Of a stretch of DNA of 5,530 nucleotides, positions 1 to 5,530 are shown in pieces (the stretch's first letter is position 1; every line of letters starts with the position of its first letter). The DNA comes from Clostridium_AD sp937920395 (lineage in GTDB: Bacteria; Bacillota; Clostridia; Clostridiales; Clostridiaceae). Under the pieces are notes generated by a model. The model worked only from the letters and a program-made list of their open reading frames with translations. It was not told the DNA's origin and searched no databases. Location: contig DAVZGP010000123.1 of the NCBI GenBank assembly GCA_052274345.1, positions 1 through 5,530 of the forward strand, written 5' to 3'. A program made the translations under genes and the position numbers.

Positions 1-26
1 CCCTTTTTGCCAATAAAAGGGTTTTT
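1..26 (+). terminator. Rho-independent terminator-like hairpin
   Basis: A perfect 7-bp inverted repeat (1-7 CCCTTTT and 15-21 AAAAGGG) with a 7-base loop is followed by TTTTT at 22-26, the form of an intrinsic terminator for plus-strand transcription. On the minus strand the stem is preceded by AAAAA, so it could work both ways if T residues lie beyond base 1, which cannot be seen. It lies where the response regulator's second DNA-binding helix should be encoded, so it probably does not belong to that gene. It fits a transcription block just inside the end of an inserted element, or the 3' end of a neighbouring gene. Confidence 0.5.
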
Positions 27-54
27 GCTATTTGCAATGGCTGAGTAGTAACAA
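1..54. mobile_element. Possible end of an inserted element interrupting the response regulator
   Basis: Up to about base 55 the minus strand encodes a good AraC-type helix-turn-helix. From there to base 1 the encoded residues lose all similarity to that domain, and none of the three minus-strand frames restores it: one reaches a stop at once, and another gives an unrelated peptide. The same bases hold a terminator-like hairpin, often found near the ends of insertion sequences. No transposase, second inverted repeat or target duplication is visible, because at most about 54 bases of the putative element are in the window. I do not assign a family. A divergent natural C-terminus is the main alternative. 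Confidence 0.35.
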
Positions 55-1432
55 AATTTTTTTTAAATAACTGTCCTAAATATATAGTATTTATGGAAAA
101 CTGTTTTGAAATATCTTTCAATTTAATGTCCTTATTATAATTACTGTTTATATACTTTTGCACTTCATATACTATACCAAATTTGCTGGTTTGTTTAAGG
201 GTATGTATATATCCACTAACTAAAATGCAAAATTTTGTTAATTGCTTCCTTACATCACAAATAATCATAAAGTTAAACTTAAGATGCTTAAAACTATTAG
301 ATACCTCTCTTACATCACCACCCATATGTACAATTAATTTTATAACCTCAAGTTCAAAGCTTAATATGTTGGCTTTTATAATTTCTGGTGCAATTCTGTG
401 CATAGCAAGATTTTCATAAATATATTCTATGTTTTCATATATCTTATTAATATTATTTTTTTCAACAGACTCTAATAATTCATCAAATAATTTAGTGCTT
501 GAACTTCCATAATTAAAAACTATATTCTCTATATTCTCATAACTTACTATACCTTTTTTGCTTAGTATAAAATTTGTATTTATAGTATTCAAGCAAGAAT
601 CTCGAGAGCACTTTATCGAAGGAATACCAATAAATCTTATCCCTGTATAAATAATTACATGTATTCTTATTTTTTCTAATATTTCATCAATTATTGTCTG
701 TAAAATAGATTTCATATCCATATTATTCTTATTAAGCTTTGATATTGACACTAATATTTCTAATCCATTATTCTCTGATAAAACATTTAACGCCTTATTA
801 ATACCGGTAATATTTAAAATAACCCTTTTTATTTCTTTAATTATTTCATATGAATTTTCTTCGTAATATTCTAGTATATTTAACACTTTAATAGGTTGTA
901 ATATTACATATACAAATTCGCCCTTTTCAAATTCAGGTATAAATTGTTTTATTTTATATAATTCATCTTGTTCTATATATCCATTAACAAATCTTTCTAA
1001 CACTTTAGTTGTAAAATCCACATAGTTAAACGTATTGAGAATTTTTTCACTTTTTAAATCAAGTTCTTTATTTAATTTAATTAGAGTCTCTATTATCTCT
1101 TCTTCCTCAACCGGTTTCAAAATATAATTACATACGCCATATCCCATTGATCTTTGAGCATATTCAAAATTACTAAAGCCAGTTAGTATAATATACTTTG
1201 ACTCTATGTCTGCGTTTTCCACGCATTTTTTTACAAGTTCTAATCCATCCATTTCAGGCATTTTTATATCAGTAATGATTAAATCAGGTCTGAAATCCTT
1301 AGCTAATTTTAATGCATCCCTTCCATTATCTGCTTCATAACATATACTGAAATTATAACTCTCCCAATTAATTAGAGATCGGAGCCCCTTTCTAACAAAA
1401 GGTTCATCATCTACAATCATAACTCTATACAA
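1..1432 (-). CDS. YesN-type response regulator with AraC-like output domain; C-terminus cut by the window edge and possibly disrupted
   Basis: The frame is open for 477 codons from a TTG start to the window edge. It was read by translating the minus strand. The N-terminus is a complete receiver domain (about residues 1-120): the acidic pair Asp8/Asp9, phosphoacceptor Asp55 in an Ile-Ile-Thr-Asp-Ile-Lys-Met-Pro-Glu-Met-Asp-Gly context, Thr84, and Lys106-Pro107. A long weakly conserved linker follows (about 120-420), usual for YesN proteins. An AraC-type helix-turn-helix starts near residue 420 and reads well through Leu-Gly-Gln-Leu-Phe-Lys-Lys-Asn-Phe (ending near residue 460). The next 17 residues do not resemble the expected Gly-x-x-Phe-x-x-Tyr-Leu continuation, and the second helix-turn-helix is absent. 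The TTG start is chosen because it has a ribosome binding site five bases upstream and gives the standard Met-Tyr-Arg-Val N-terminus; the first ATG (1420) would remove part of strand one. It follows the kinase gene by four bases, so the two are surely co-transcribed. It would bind DNA and activate the neighbouring transport genes if intact. Confidence 0.9.
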   Translation of the reverse strand, partial: MYRVMIVDDEPFVRKGLRSLINWESYNFSICYEADNGRDALKLAKDFRPDLIITDIKMPEMDGLELVKKCVENADIESKYIILTGFSNFEYAQRSMGYGVCNYILKPVEEEEIIETLIKLNKELDLKSEKILNTFNYVDFTTKVLERFVNGYIEQDELYKIKQFIPEFEKGEFVYVILQPIKVLNILEYYEENSYEIIKEIKRVILNITGINKALNVLSENNGLEILVSISKLNKNNMDMKSILQTIIDEILEKIRIHVIIYTGIRFIGIPSIKCSRDSCLNTINTNFILSKKGIVSYENIENIVFNYGSSSTKLFDELLESVEKNNINKIYENIEYIYENLAMHRIAPEIIKANILSFELEVIKLIVHMGGDVREVSNSFKHLKFNFMIICDVRKQLTKFCILVSGYIHTLKQTSKFGIVYEVQKYINSNYNKDIKLKDISKQFSINTIYLGQLFKKNFVTTQPLQIAKTLLLAKR

Positions 1433-1436
1433 AATA

Positions 1437-3209
1437 TCACCTCTGATTTCTAACATTAACCTTTGAAGGTATTCTCATTATTATCTTTGTTCCTTGACCC
1501 CAAATACTATTTATTTTAAAATCAAAATCATTCCCATAAATTAGCTTCAATCTATTATATACATTACTAATACCTATATTCTTTCTCCCTTCATGCTCTT
1601 GTTCCAAACTTTCCACTATGTCCTTAAGTTTTTCTTTCTTAATTCCAGTACCAGTATCAATTATCTTGCATATTATATTACCATTAGTATACTCTAAACT
1701 TACAGTTAACTTTCCCCCATACTTTTTACCTTCAATACCATGAATACAAGCATTTTCAACCAATGGTTGCAAAATCATCTTTGGTATCATTATATCCAGT
1801 ACCTTCTCATTAATAATAATCTCATACTCTATCTTATCTCCAAATCTATATTTTTCAATTTTTAAAAAATCTTCAATATAATCCATTTCCACCTTAGCCG
1901 GTATCATGTCATCTCCCCACTCCAAAAGTCTCCTAAAAAGTTTAGCTACATATTTTATTATTTGCGCAGTTTCTACTTCCTTTTTTATAACACTCCTCAT
2001 TCGTATACTCTCAAGCACATTAAACAAAAAATGAGGATTAATTTGACTTTGAAGTGCTTTTATTTCGGCCTTCCTTCTTTCAATTTCAATACCTTTATTT
2101 TGTATATTGACTTCATACACATCAGTAATAAGTTCCTGAATTTTTATAGTCATATAATTAAATTCCCTAATTACACCTCCAATTTCATCTCCACCTTCAT
2201 TACAATCTATGATTTCATATTTTTGTTTTCTAACTTTCTTTATATGAATACTTAGAATCCTTAGTCTATTCGTAAAAGAAAAAGCTATTATATATGTAAC
2301 TATTAATGCAAATAGTAAATCTATAAACGCCATATACAGAATAAATTTTTTAGAACCCTGTATTGCATCTGAAATATAGGATTTATTAATGACAGAAATA
2401 ACATGCCAATTTTTCAAATCACTATATTTGTCTAAATTAGTTTTGAATTCGTACTGGTTATCCTTAAGTAATTTAGAATTATAAACAGGTAATACATTAT
2501 TATTTTTAATATATTTATTATCTGTTGTATATAATATTTGATTTTTTCCATTAACTAAATATACTTCTCCAGTAAGTTTCTCAGACTTAAGTGAATCCAT
2601 AATAACGGAGTCATCTATATTTATTTTTAATATGCTATTATAATCACCGTCTCCATAATCACTTAGCACTTTCATAAGACTAAACTTCCATTCTCCATTT
2701 TCCTTAAAATAACCATAATGAAACTTGTAAGGATTACTTGTTACTACCCTATACCAATAATTCTTCATAACCTCATCATTTATTTGAACAAATTCGCTAC
2801 TATTTAATACACTTTTATTTCGTGTATATATCTCAACTTCACTTATCTGATTTGCTAGATAATTTTTTCTCATCAATGCATCTTTTAAAAAGTCACTATA
2901 TATATCATAAAATGCTTCAATAGATGGATATTGTTTATCCAAGGCTTCCTTAATTTTATCATCCGAAATAATAGTAAATCCAACAACTGTAACATCATTC
3001 AAATTTTTATATAACTGGTCTTTAGTTCTATCAAGTGAAGCCTTAATTTGCACAATCTGCTGCTTTTTTATATTATTACTAGTAATGTTAATAAATATTA
3101 TATTAGTCAATACTACGGGAATAAATACACACAACAAATAAATAAGCATTAATTTGTCTCTTACGCTTATATTGTTAATAATATGTTTATTAAACAATGA
3201 TTTAAACAA
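1437..3209 (-). CDS. YesM-type membrane sensor histidine kinase
   Basis: This 590-residue protein has the full layout of the YesM/LytS-like (HPK7) kinases. A first membrane segment spans about residues 20-42. An extracellular sensor domain, probably of the double-Cache type, spans about 43-287. A second membrane segment spans about 289-311, followed by a HAMP linker (about 312-365) and a short coiled stretch. The His_kinase box reads Gln-Ile-Asn-Pro-His-Phe-Leu-Phe-Asn, with phosphoacceptor His393. The ATPase domain has the N box Gln-Pro-Leu-Val-Glu-Asn-Ala (Asn486), the G1 motif Asp-Thr-Gly-Thr-Gly-Ile (from Asp518), Gly-Ile-Ser-Asn-Val (from Gly546), and Gly-Gln-Gly-Thr (from Gly571). It should autophosphorylate on His393 and pass the phosphate to Asp55 of the adjacent regulator. 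The frame stays open upstream to an ATG at 3338, but the TTG at 3209 is preferred: it has a near-perfect ribosome binding site and gives the usual family N-terminus, whereas the extra 43 residues would be encoded largely by a hairpin. The ligand cannot be told from sequence; the neighbouring importer suggests a carbohydrate-related signal. Confidence 0.95.
   Translation of the reverse strand: MFKSLFNKHIINNISVRDKLMLIYLLCVFIPVVLTNIIFINITSNNIKKQQIVQIKASLDRTKDQLYKNLNDVTVVGFTIISDDKIKEALDKQYPSIEAFYDIYSDFLKDALMRKNYLANQISEVEIYTRNKSVLNSSEFVQINDEVMKNYWYRVVTSNPYKFHYGYFKENGEWKFSLMKVLSDYGDGDYNSILKINIDDSVIMDSLKSEKLTGEVYLVNGKNQILYTTDNKYIKNNNVLPVYNSKLLKDNQYEFKTNLDKYSDLKNWHVISVINKSYISDAIQGSKKFILYMAFIDLLFALIVTYIIAFSFTNRLRILSIHIKKVRKQKYEIIDCNEGGDEIGGVIREFNYMTIKIQELITDVYEVNIQNKGIEIERRKAEIKALQSQINPHFLFNVLESIRMRSVIKKEVETAQIIKYVAKLFRRLLEWGDDMIPAKVEMDYIEDFLKIEKYRFGDKIEYEIIINEKVLDIMIPKMILQPLVENACIHGIEGKKYGGKLTVSLEYTNGNIICKIIDTGTGIKKEKLKDIVESLEQEHEGRKNIGISNVYNRLKLIYGNDFDFKINSIWGQGTKIIMRIPSKVNVRNQR
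1438..1444 (-). promoter_or_regulatory. Ribosome binding site deciding the TTG start of the response regulator
   Basis: The minus strand reads AGAGGTG, with five bases before the TTG at 1432-1430. The site overlaps the stop codon of the kinase (TGA, 1439-1437), which suggests translational coupling of kinase and regulator. No comparable site serves the ATG at 1420. Confidence 0.75.
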
Positions 3210-3216
3210 GTTATTG

Positions 3217-3225
3217 CACCTCCTT
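3217..3225 (-). promoter_or_regulatory. Ribosome binding site deciding the TTG start of the kinase
   Basis: The minus strand reads AAGGAGGTG, nearly the full complement of the 16S rRNA 3' end, seven bases before the TTG at 3209-3207. This is the strongest such site near the kinase. It argues against the upstream ATG at 3338, where an AAGGGG lies only two bases from the start codon. Confidence 0.85.
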
Positions 3226-3237
3226 GCATTACTAATA

Positions 3238-3264
3238 ATTATATTAACTATACATTTAAGGCAA
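3238..3264 (-). promoter_or_regulatory. Candidate promoter for the kinase-regulator pair
   Basis: On the minus strand a perfect -10 box TATAAT (3243-3238) lies 15 bases downstream of TTGCCT (3264-3259), a partial -35 match. The predicted start near 3231 would give a short leader that still contains the whole ribosome binding site (3225-3217). It lies just after a terminator-like hairpin, where a new promoter would be expected. The 15-base spacer is short and AT-rich DNA gives chance -10 matches, so confidence is moderate. Confidence 0.4.
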
Positions 3265-3269
3265 TAACA

Positions 3270-3321
3270 TTGCAATAAAAGCTCCAGCATCAATAAATTA
3301 ATGCTAGAGCTTTTATTGCAA
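3270..3321 (-). terminator. Strong hairpin between the permease genes and the kinase, probable terminator
   Basis: Two 21-base arms (3270-3290 and 3301-3321) enclose a 10-base loop. The only mismatch (3285 against 3306) is a C-A clash in plus-strand RNA but a U-G wobble in minus-strand RNA, so the full stem forms only in the direction of the genes. The GC-richer core (AGCTC and AGCAT) is followed on the minus strand by TTTTATTG, and its 5' arm carries the matching A-rich run, as in an intrinsic terminator. It begins 16 bases after the stop of the YtcP-type gene. It likely ends or attenuates the transporter transcript before the kinase; partial read-through is possible. Confidence 0.7.
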
Positions 3322-3337
3322 GCTATTATTGTATGCA

Positions 3338-4237
3338 TTACCCCTTAACTCCTCCAAGTGTAAGCCCTTTCGTAAAATACTTTTGCAAATAAGGGTAAAC
3401 AACTAAGATTGGTAATATTGCAACTATAGTCATTGCCGCCTTTAGTGAATTAGGTGTAACTGTAGCCCTTGCGCTAGCACCTTTTAGTGCATCCAGTTGT
3501 GATGCTCCCGAACTTGCCATTGATAAGCTTGATTGTAGCACCTTTTGAAGTTCAAACTGCAACGTACTAAGGTTAGTGTTTGAACAATATAACATGGTGT
3601 CGAACCAAGAATTCCATTGTCCAACCGCAACAAATAATATTACTGTTGCGAGTACAGGTACGCTTAGAGGCATTACTATAGAAAATATTATCTTAAGCTC
3701 ATTTGCCCCATCAATTTTAGCAGATTCAATGAGACTTGGAGGTAACCCTGCAACATAACTTCTTACAATCATTATGTTGAATGCGCTTACAACTGCAGGA
3801 AGCACATAAACTAGAAAATTATTTCTGAGATTTAAATTCATTATTAAAAAGTAGCCTGGAATTAACCCAGCACTTATATACATTGATGCTACAAATATTC
3901 TCGAATAAAATTTTCGAAAAACAAACTCTTGTCTGCTTAAAGCATATCCTACTATAAGACTACAAGTTACATTCAAAGCCGCGCCAATAATAGCACGCGC
4001 TGTAGAAATAAATGCTGCATGATAAATAGCTTGATTCTTAAATATTATTGAATAGTTAATCGTTGTAAATTTTCTTGGCCAAATATATATTCCACCTCGT
4101 ATAGAATCAGTTGAGTCATTCAATGAAATAGCTATAGTATTTAAAAATGGATACAATGTTATAATTATAAGAAGACACAATAGGATATAATTTATTGTGT
4201 CAAAAATTATATCCTCCCTTGTCGCTTTAATTTTCAT
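3338..4237 (-). CDS. YtcP-type carbohydrate ABC transporter permease
   Basis: This 299-residue integral membrane protein is one half of the channel of a CUT1-type sugar importer. Hydrophobic segments lie near residues 14-36, 76-100, 110-131, 141-160, 192-208 and 266-285, the usual six. The cytoplasmic coupling loop is visible as Glu171-Ser-Ala-Lys-Ile-Asp-Gly177 with Pro190 downstream, the EAA motif that docks on the ATPase; Ser replaces the usual first Ala, a common variant. The C-terminus ends in Lys-Gly-Leu-Thr-Leu-Gly-Gly-Val-Lys-Gly, highly characteristic of the YtcP family, and the length is typical. The ATG at 4237 is supported by AGGAGGG five bases upstream. It follows the LplB-type gene by 23 bases, so the two permeases are co-transcribed and should form a heterodimer. 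No ATPase gene is present in the window. The exact sugar cannot be told from sequence. Confidence 0.95.
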   Translation of the reverse strand: MKIKATREDIIFDTINYILLCLLIIITLYPFLNTIAISLNDSTDSIRGGIYIWPRKFTTINYSIIFKNQAIYHAAFISTARAIIGAALNVTCSLIVGYALSRQEFVFRKFYSRIFVASMYISAGLIPGYFLIMNLNLRNNFLVYVLPAVVSAFNIMIVRSYVAGLPPSLIESAKIDGANELKIIFSIVMPLSVPVLATVILFVAVGQWNSWFDTMLYCSNTNLSTLQFELQKVLQSSLSMASSGASQLDALKGASARATVTPNSLKAAMTIVAILPILVVYPYLQKYFTKGLTLGGVKG

Positions 4238-4260
4238 AAGAACCCTCCTAAAAAAGATAT

Positions 4261-5226
4261 TTAAAATGCACTCTCGCCATCTAACAACTTTGATAACCTA
4301 TTACAAGACATTACTAGAATTAGTGATACTACAGAGGTAAATATACCAGCGGTTGTAGCAAAAGAATATCTTCCAAGTGGTATTCCTAAATTATACACAT
4401 ATATTTCTAGTGTATTTGAAACATCGGCTACCATACCGTTTCGAAGAAGATACACTTGTTCAAAATTAGCAGTTAATAACCATCCAATGCTAAGTATCAT
4501 TAATATTTTTATAGTAGGAATTATACTTGGTAATGTTATTGCAAATACTTTTCTAATTCTACCGGCTCCATCAATACTTGCAGCCTCATACAATTCATTA
4601 TCAATAGCAGTCATTGCTGCTAGATAAATAATGGTACTCCATCCTATCTCTTTCCAAAGATCAGAACCAGCTAATATCCCCCAAAATAGTTTTGGAATAC
4701 CCATAAATGCTATAGGTTCCTTAATGAAATGTAATGCAATTAGCACCTCATTCACTATACCATTATCTGGCGATAGTGCAGTAGTAACTATACTTGCTGC
4801 AACTACCCATGAAACAAAATGCGGTAGATATGATATAGTCTGAACTACCTTCTTAAATTTAACATTCCTTACTTCATTTATCAACACAGCAAGTGTTATT
4901 GCTCCAGTGAACCCAGTAACAAATTTCAAGACACTGATTCCAAGAGTATTTCTTATTGCGTGATAAAAGTCAGGGTCTTTAAACAATACAGAAAAGTTTT
5001 TTAAACCAACCCATTCAGAACCTTGAACCCCAAGAGCTGGTTTATAGTTTTGAAAAGCCATTATCCATCCCCATAAGGGTACATATACAAAAACTATAAG
5101 TAATACTAAAAAAGGAAGAGTAATAAGTATCAGTTCCTTCTGTTCTTTTACTTTTGTTAAAAAAGTTTTTTTACTTTTATAGCTAATAATTTGATTGGCT
5201 TCCATTTCAATTTGCGCTTTTCCCAT
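4261..5226 (-). CDS. LplB-type carbohydrate ABC transporter permease
   Basis: This 321-residue protein is the partner permease of the YtcP-type protein encoded next. A charged cytoplasmic N-terminal tail of about 30 residues is followed by the first membrane segment (about 32-51), then segments near 95-118, 131-152, 178-204, 235-256 and 288-308. Family hallmarks visible are Tyr-Leu-Pro-His-Phe-Val-Ser-Trp (133-140), the EAA coupling loop Glu214-Ala-Ala-Ser-Ile-Asp-Gly220 with Leu-Pro at 232-233, and Phe-Glu-Gln-Val-Tyr-Leu-Leu (255-261). The ATG at 5226 is preceded by AGGAGGGG with a five-base gap. It lies downstream of a sugar-binding lipoprotein gene, giving the standard order binding protein, LplB, YtcP. 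Despite the name of the family's founder (linked to lipoproteins in Bacillus subtilis), such permeases usually import plant or host oligosaccharides. The substrate is not identifiable here. Confidence 0.95.
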   Translation of the reverse strand: MGKAQIEMEANQIISYKSKKTFLTKVKEQKELILITLPFLVLLIVFVYVPLWGWIMAFQNYKPALGVQGSEWVGLKNFSVLFKDPDFYHAIRNTLGISVLKFVTGFTGAITLAVLINEVRNVKFKKVVQTISYLPHFVSWVVAASIVTTALSPDNGIVNEVLIALHFIKEPIAFMGIPKLFWGILAGSDLWKEIGWSTIIYLAAMTAIDNELYEAASIDGAGRIRKVFAITLPSIIPTIKILMILSIGWLLTANFEQVYLLRNGMVADVSNTLEIYVYNLGIPLGRYSFATTAGIFTSVVSLILVMSCNRLSKLLDGESAF

Positions 5227-5319
5227 TTAAACCCCTCCTATATAATTATATTTATAAAACAATCTATGTAAAACTCTATATGATATGTTGGTATCACAAA
5301 AATTTTTTTTTCATACATT

Positions 5320-5358
5320 AATATTAAAAAGTATACTTAATGTATACTTTTTAATATT
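5320..5358 (-). terminator. AT-rich hairpin between binding-protein and permease genes, probable leaky terminator
   Basis: Perfect 17-base arms (5320-5336 and 5342-5358) enclose a 5-base loop. On the minus strand the GTATAC core is preceded by AAAAA and followed by TTTTTAATATT, the form of an intrinsic terminator, and it begins 12 bases after the stop codon of the binding protein. The stem has only two GC pairs, so termination is probably partial. Such an element would let the binding protein be made in excess over the permeases, or protect its mRNA 3' end. The symmetry means it could act in both directions. Confidence 0.65.
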
Positions 5359-5370
5359 CATTTTCTTAGA

Positions 5371-5530
5371 TTACTTCCAGTTCTTTACTCTTAGTTGAAT
5401 TTGCTGAGTAGTATATTCATCTCCAACATTATAATTAGCGGATTTCATTTCCTTAGTGTACTGAGTCCATACATCTTCAAATGTTGATGGTTTTGCCATT
5501 ACAAGTGAAGCCATATATTTTACCTTTAGA
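5371..5530 (-). CDS. C-terminal end of an extracellular solute-binding protein (LipO/YtcQ-like), partial
   Basis: Only the last 52 residues and the TAA stop (5373-5371) are in the window; the gene begins beyond base 5530. The visible part reads Lys-Tyr-Met-Ala-Ser-Leu-Val-Met-Ala-Lys-Pro, then Phe-Glu-Asp-Val-Trp and Tyr-Thr-Lys-Glu-Met, and ends Gln-Gln-Ile-Gln-Leu-Arg-Val-Lys-Asn-Trp-Lys. This pattern (helix with Phe-x-x-Val-Trp, a second helix, then an x-Gln-Ile-x-x-Arg-Val-x-x-Trp tail) is typical of the C-terminus of the large sugar-binding lipoproteins that serve LplB/YtcP permeases. It would sit outside the cell, anchored by a lipid at the unseen N-terminus, and deliver the sugar to the channel. 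The identification rests on a short segment but is strongly supported by gene order. Confidence 0.85.
   Translation of the reverse strand, partial: LKVKYMASLVMAKPSTFEDVWTQYTKEMKSANYNVGDEYTTQQIQLRVKNWK

Larger units (their letters stand above)
3210..3268. repeat. 8-bp inverted repeat flanking the kinase promoter and ribosome binding site
   Basis: GTTATTGC at 3210-3217 is the exact reverse complement of GCAATAAC at 3261-3268. The copy at 3210-3217 fills the spacer between the kinase's ribosome binding site and its TTG start; the other overlaps the candidate -35 box. The same GCAATAA core also occurs in both arms of the adjacent hairpin (3272-3278 and 3313-3319). It could be a split operator or could form RNA pairing near the start codon. 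Its function is inference. Confidence 0.45.

Noticed and set aside
40..50. The 11-mer GCTGAGTAGTA at 40-50 recurs at 5403-5413, inside the binding-protein C-terminus.
   Set aside because: The flanks are unrelated and the second copy is within normal conserved coding sequence (Thr-Thr-Gln), so this is most likely coincidence, not a duplicated insertion site.
183..419. Plus-strand open frame of 78 codons.
   Set aside because: It lies antisense within the response regulator, has no family features, and the minus-strand frame is clearly the coding one.
1962..2255. Plus-strand open frame of 97 codons.
   Set aside because: It is antisense to the kinase catalytic and HAMP regions; its Phe/Tyr/Ile-rich composition is what antisense of Lys/Glu-rich coding DNA gives.
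3576..3758. Plus-strand open frame of 60 codons opposite the YtcP-type gene.
   Set aside because: A shadow of the permease coupling-loop region, with no similarity I recognise.
4631..4843. Plus-strand open frame of 70 codons opposite the LplB-type gene.
   Set aside because: A shadow of the conserved permease frame, with no independent evidence for coding.
5245..5272. Promoter-like TTTACA (5272-5267), 16-base spacer, TATAAT (5250-5245) on the minus strand upstream of the LplB-type gene.
   Set aside because: The predicted start would fall at about 5238, inside the ribosome binding site, leaving almost no leader. In such AT-rich DNA the match may be chance; kept only as a possibility.
5281..5296. 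Small inverted repeat TGATA-N6-TATCA upstream of the LplB-type gene, possibly an operator.
   Set aside because: Arms of five bases are expected often by chance in AT-rich sequence, and no second copy was seen near the other promoter.

Overview
The window is an AT-rich stretch (long A and T runs, strong AGGAGG-type ribosome binding sites, frequent AUA/AAA/AAT codons) typical of a low-GC Bacillota genome, most likely a clostridium. I cannot name the species. All real genes lie on the minus strand, so the biological order runs from high to low coordinates.

Layout, in transcription order: the C-terminal end of an extracellular sugar-binding lipoprotein (5530-5371, entering from outside the window); an AT-rich hairpin that looks like a leaky terminator (5358-5320); an LplB-type permease (5226-4261); a YtcP-type permease (4237-3338); a strong hairpin (3321-3270); a promoter-like stretch; a YesM-type sensor histidine kinase beginning at TTG (3209-1437); and a YesN-type response regulator with an AraC-like output domain, also beginning at TTG (1432 to the window edge). 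There is no gene-free stretch over 300 bases. The positive-strand open frames are shadows of these genes.

Together this is a carbohydrate importer of the CUT1/LplABC class paired with the two-component system that usually controls such importers. The binding protein captures an oligosaccharide outside the cell and the two permeases form the channel. The ATPase is not in this window; in this class it is commonly a shared MsmX-type protein encoded elsewhere (family knowledge, not seen here). The kinase would sense a signal outside the membrane and phosphorylate Asp55 of the regulator, which would then activate the transport genes.

Two points deserve attention. First, the regulator's AraC domain matches the family well up to a Leu-Phe-Lys-Lys-Asn-Phe motif and then abruptly stops matching at about base 55. 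The last 50 or so bases of the window hold a terminator-like hairpin and look like the end of an inserted element, so the regulator may be broken and the kinase orphaned. Second, the permease-kinase junction is unusually structured: a 21-bp hairpin whose single mismatch becomes a G-U pair only in minus-strand RNA, plus an 8-base inverted repeat whose inner copy lies between the kinase's ribosome binding site and its start codon. I see no wholly new system here; the most unusual elements are these two junctions.
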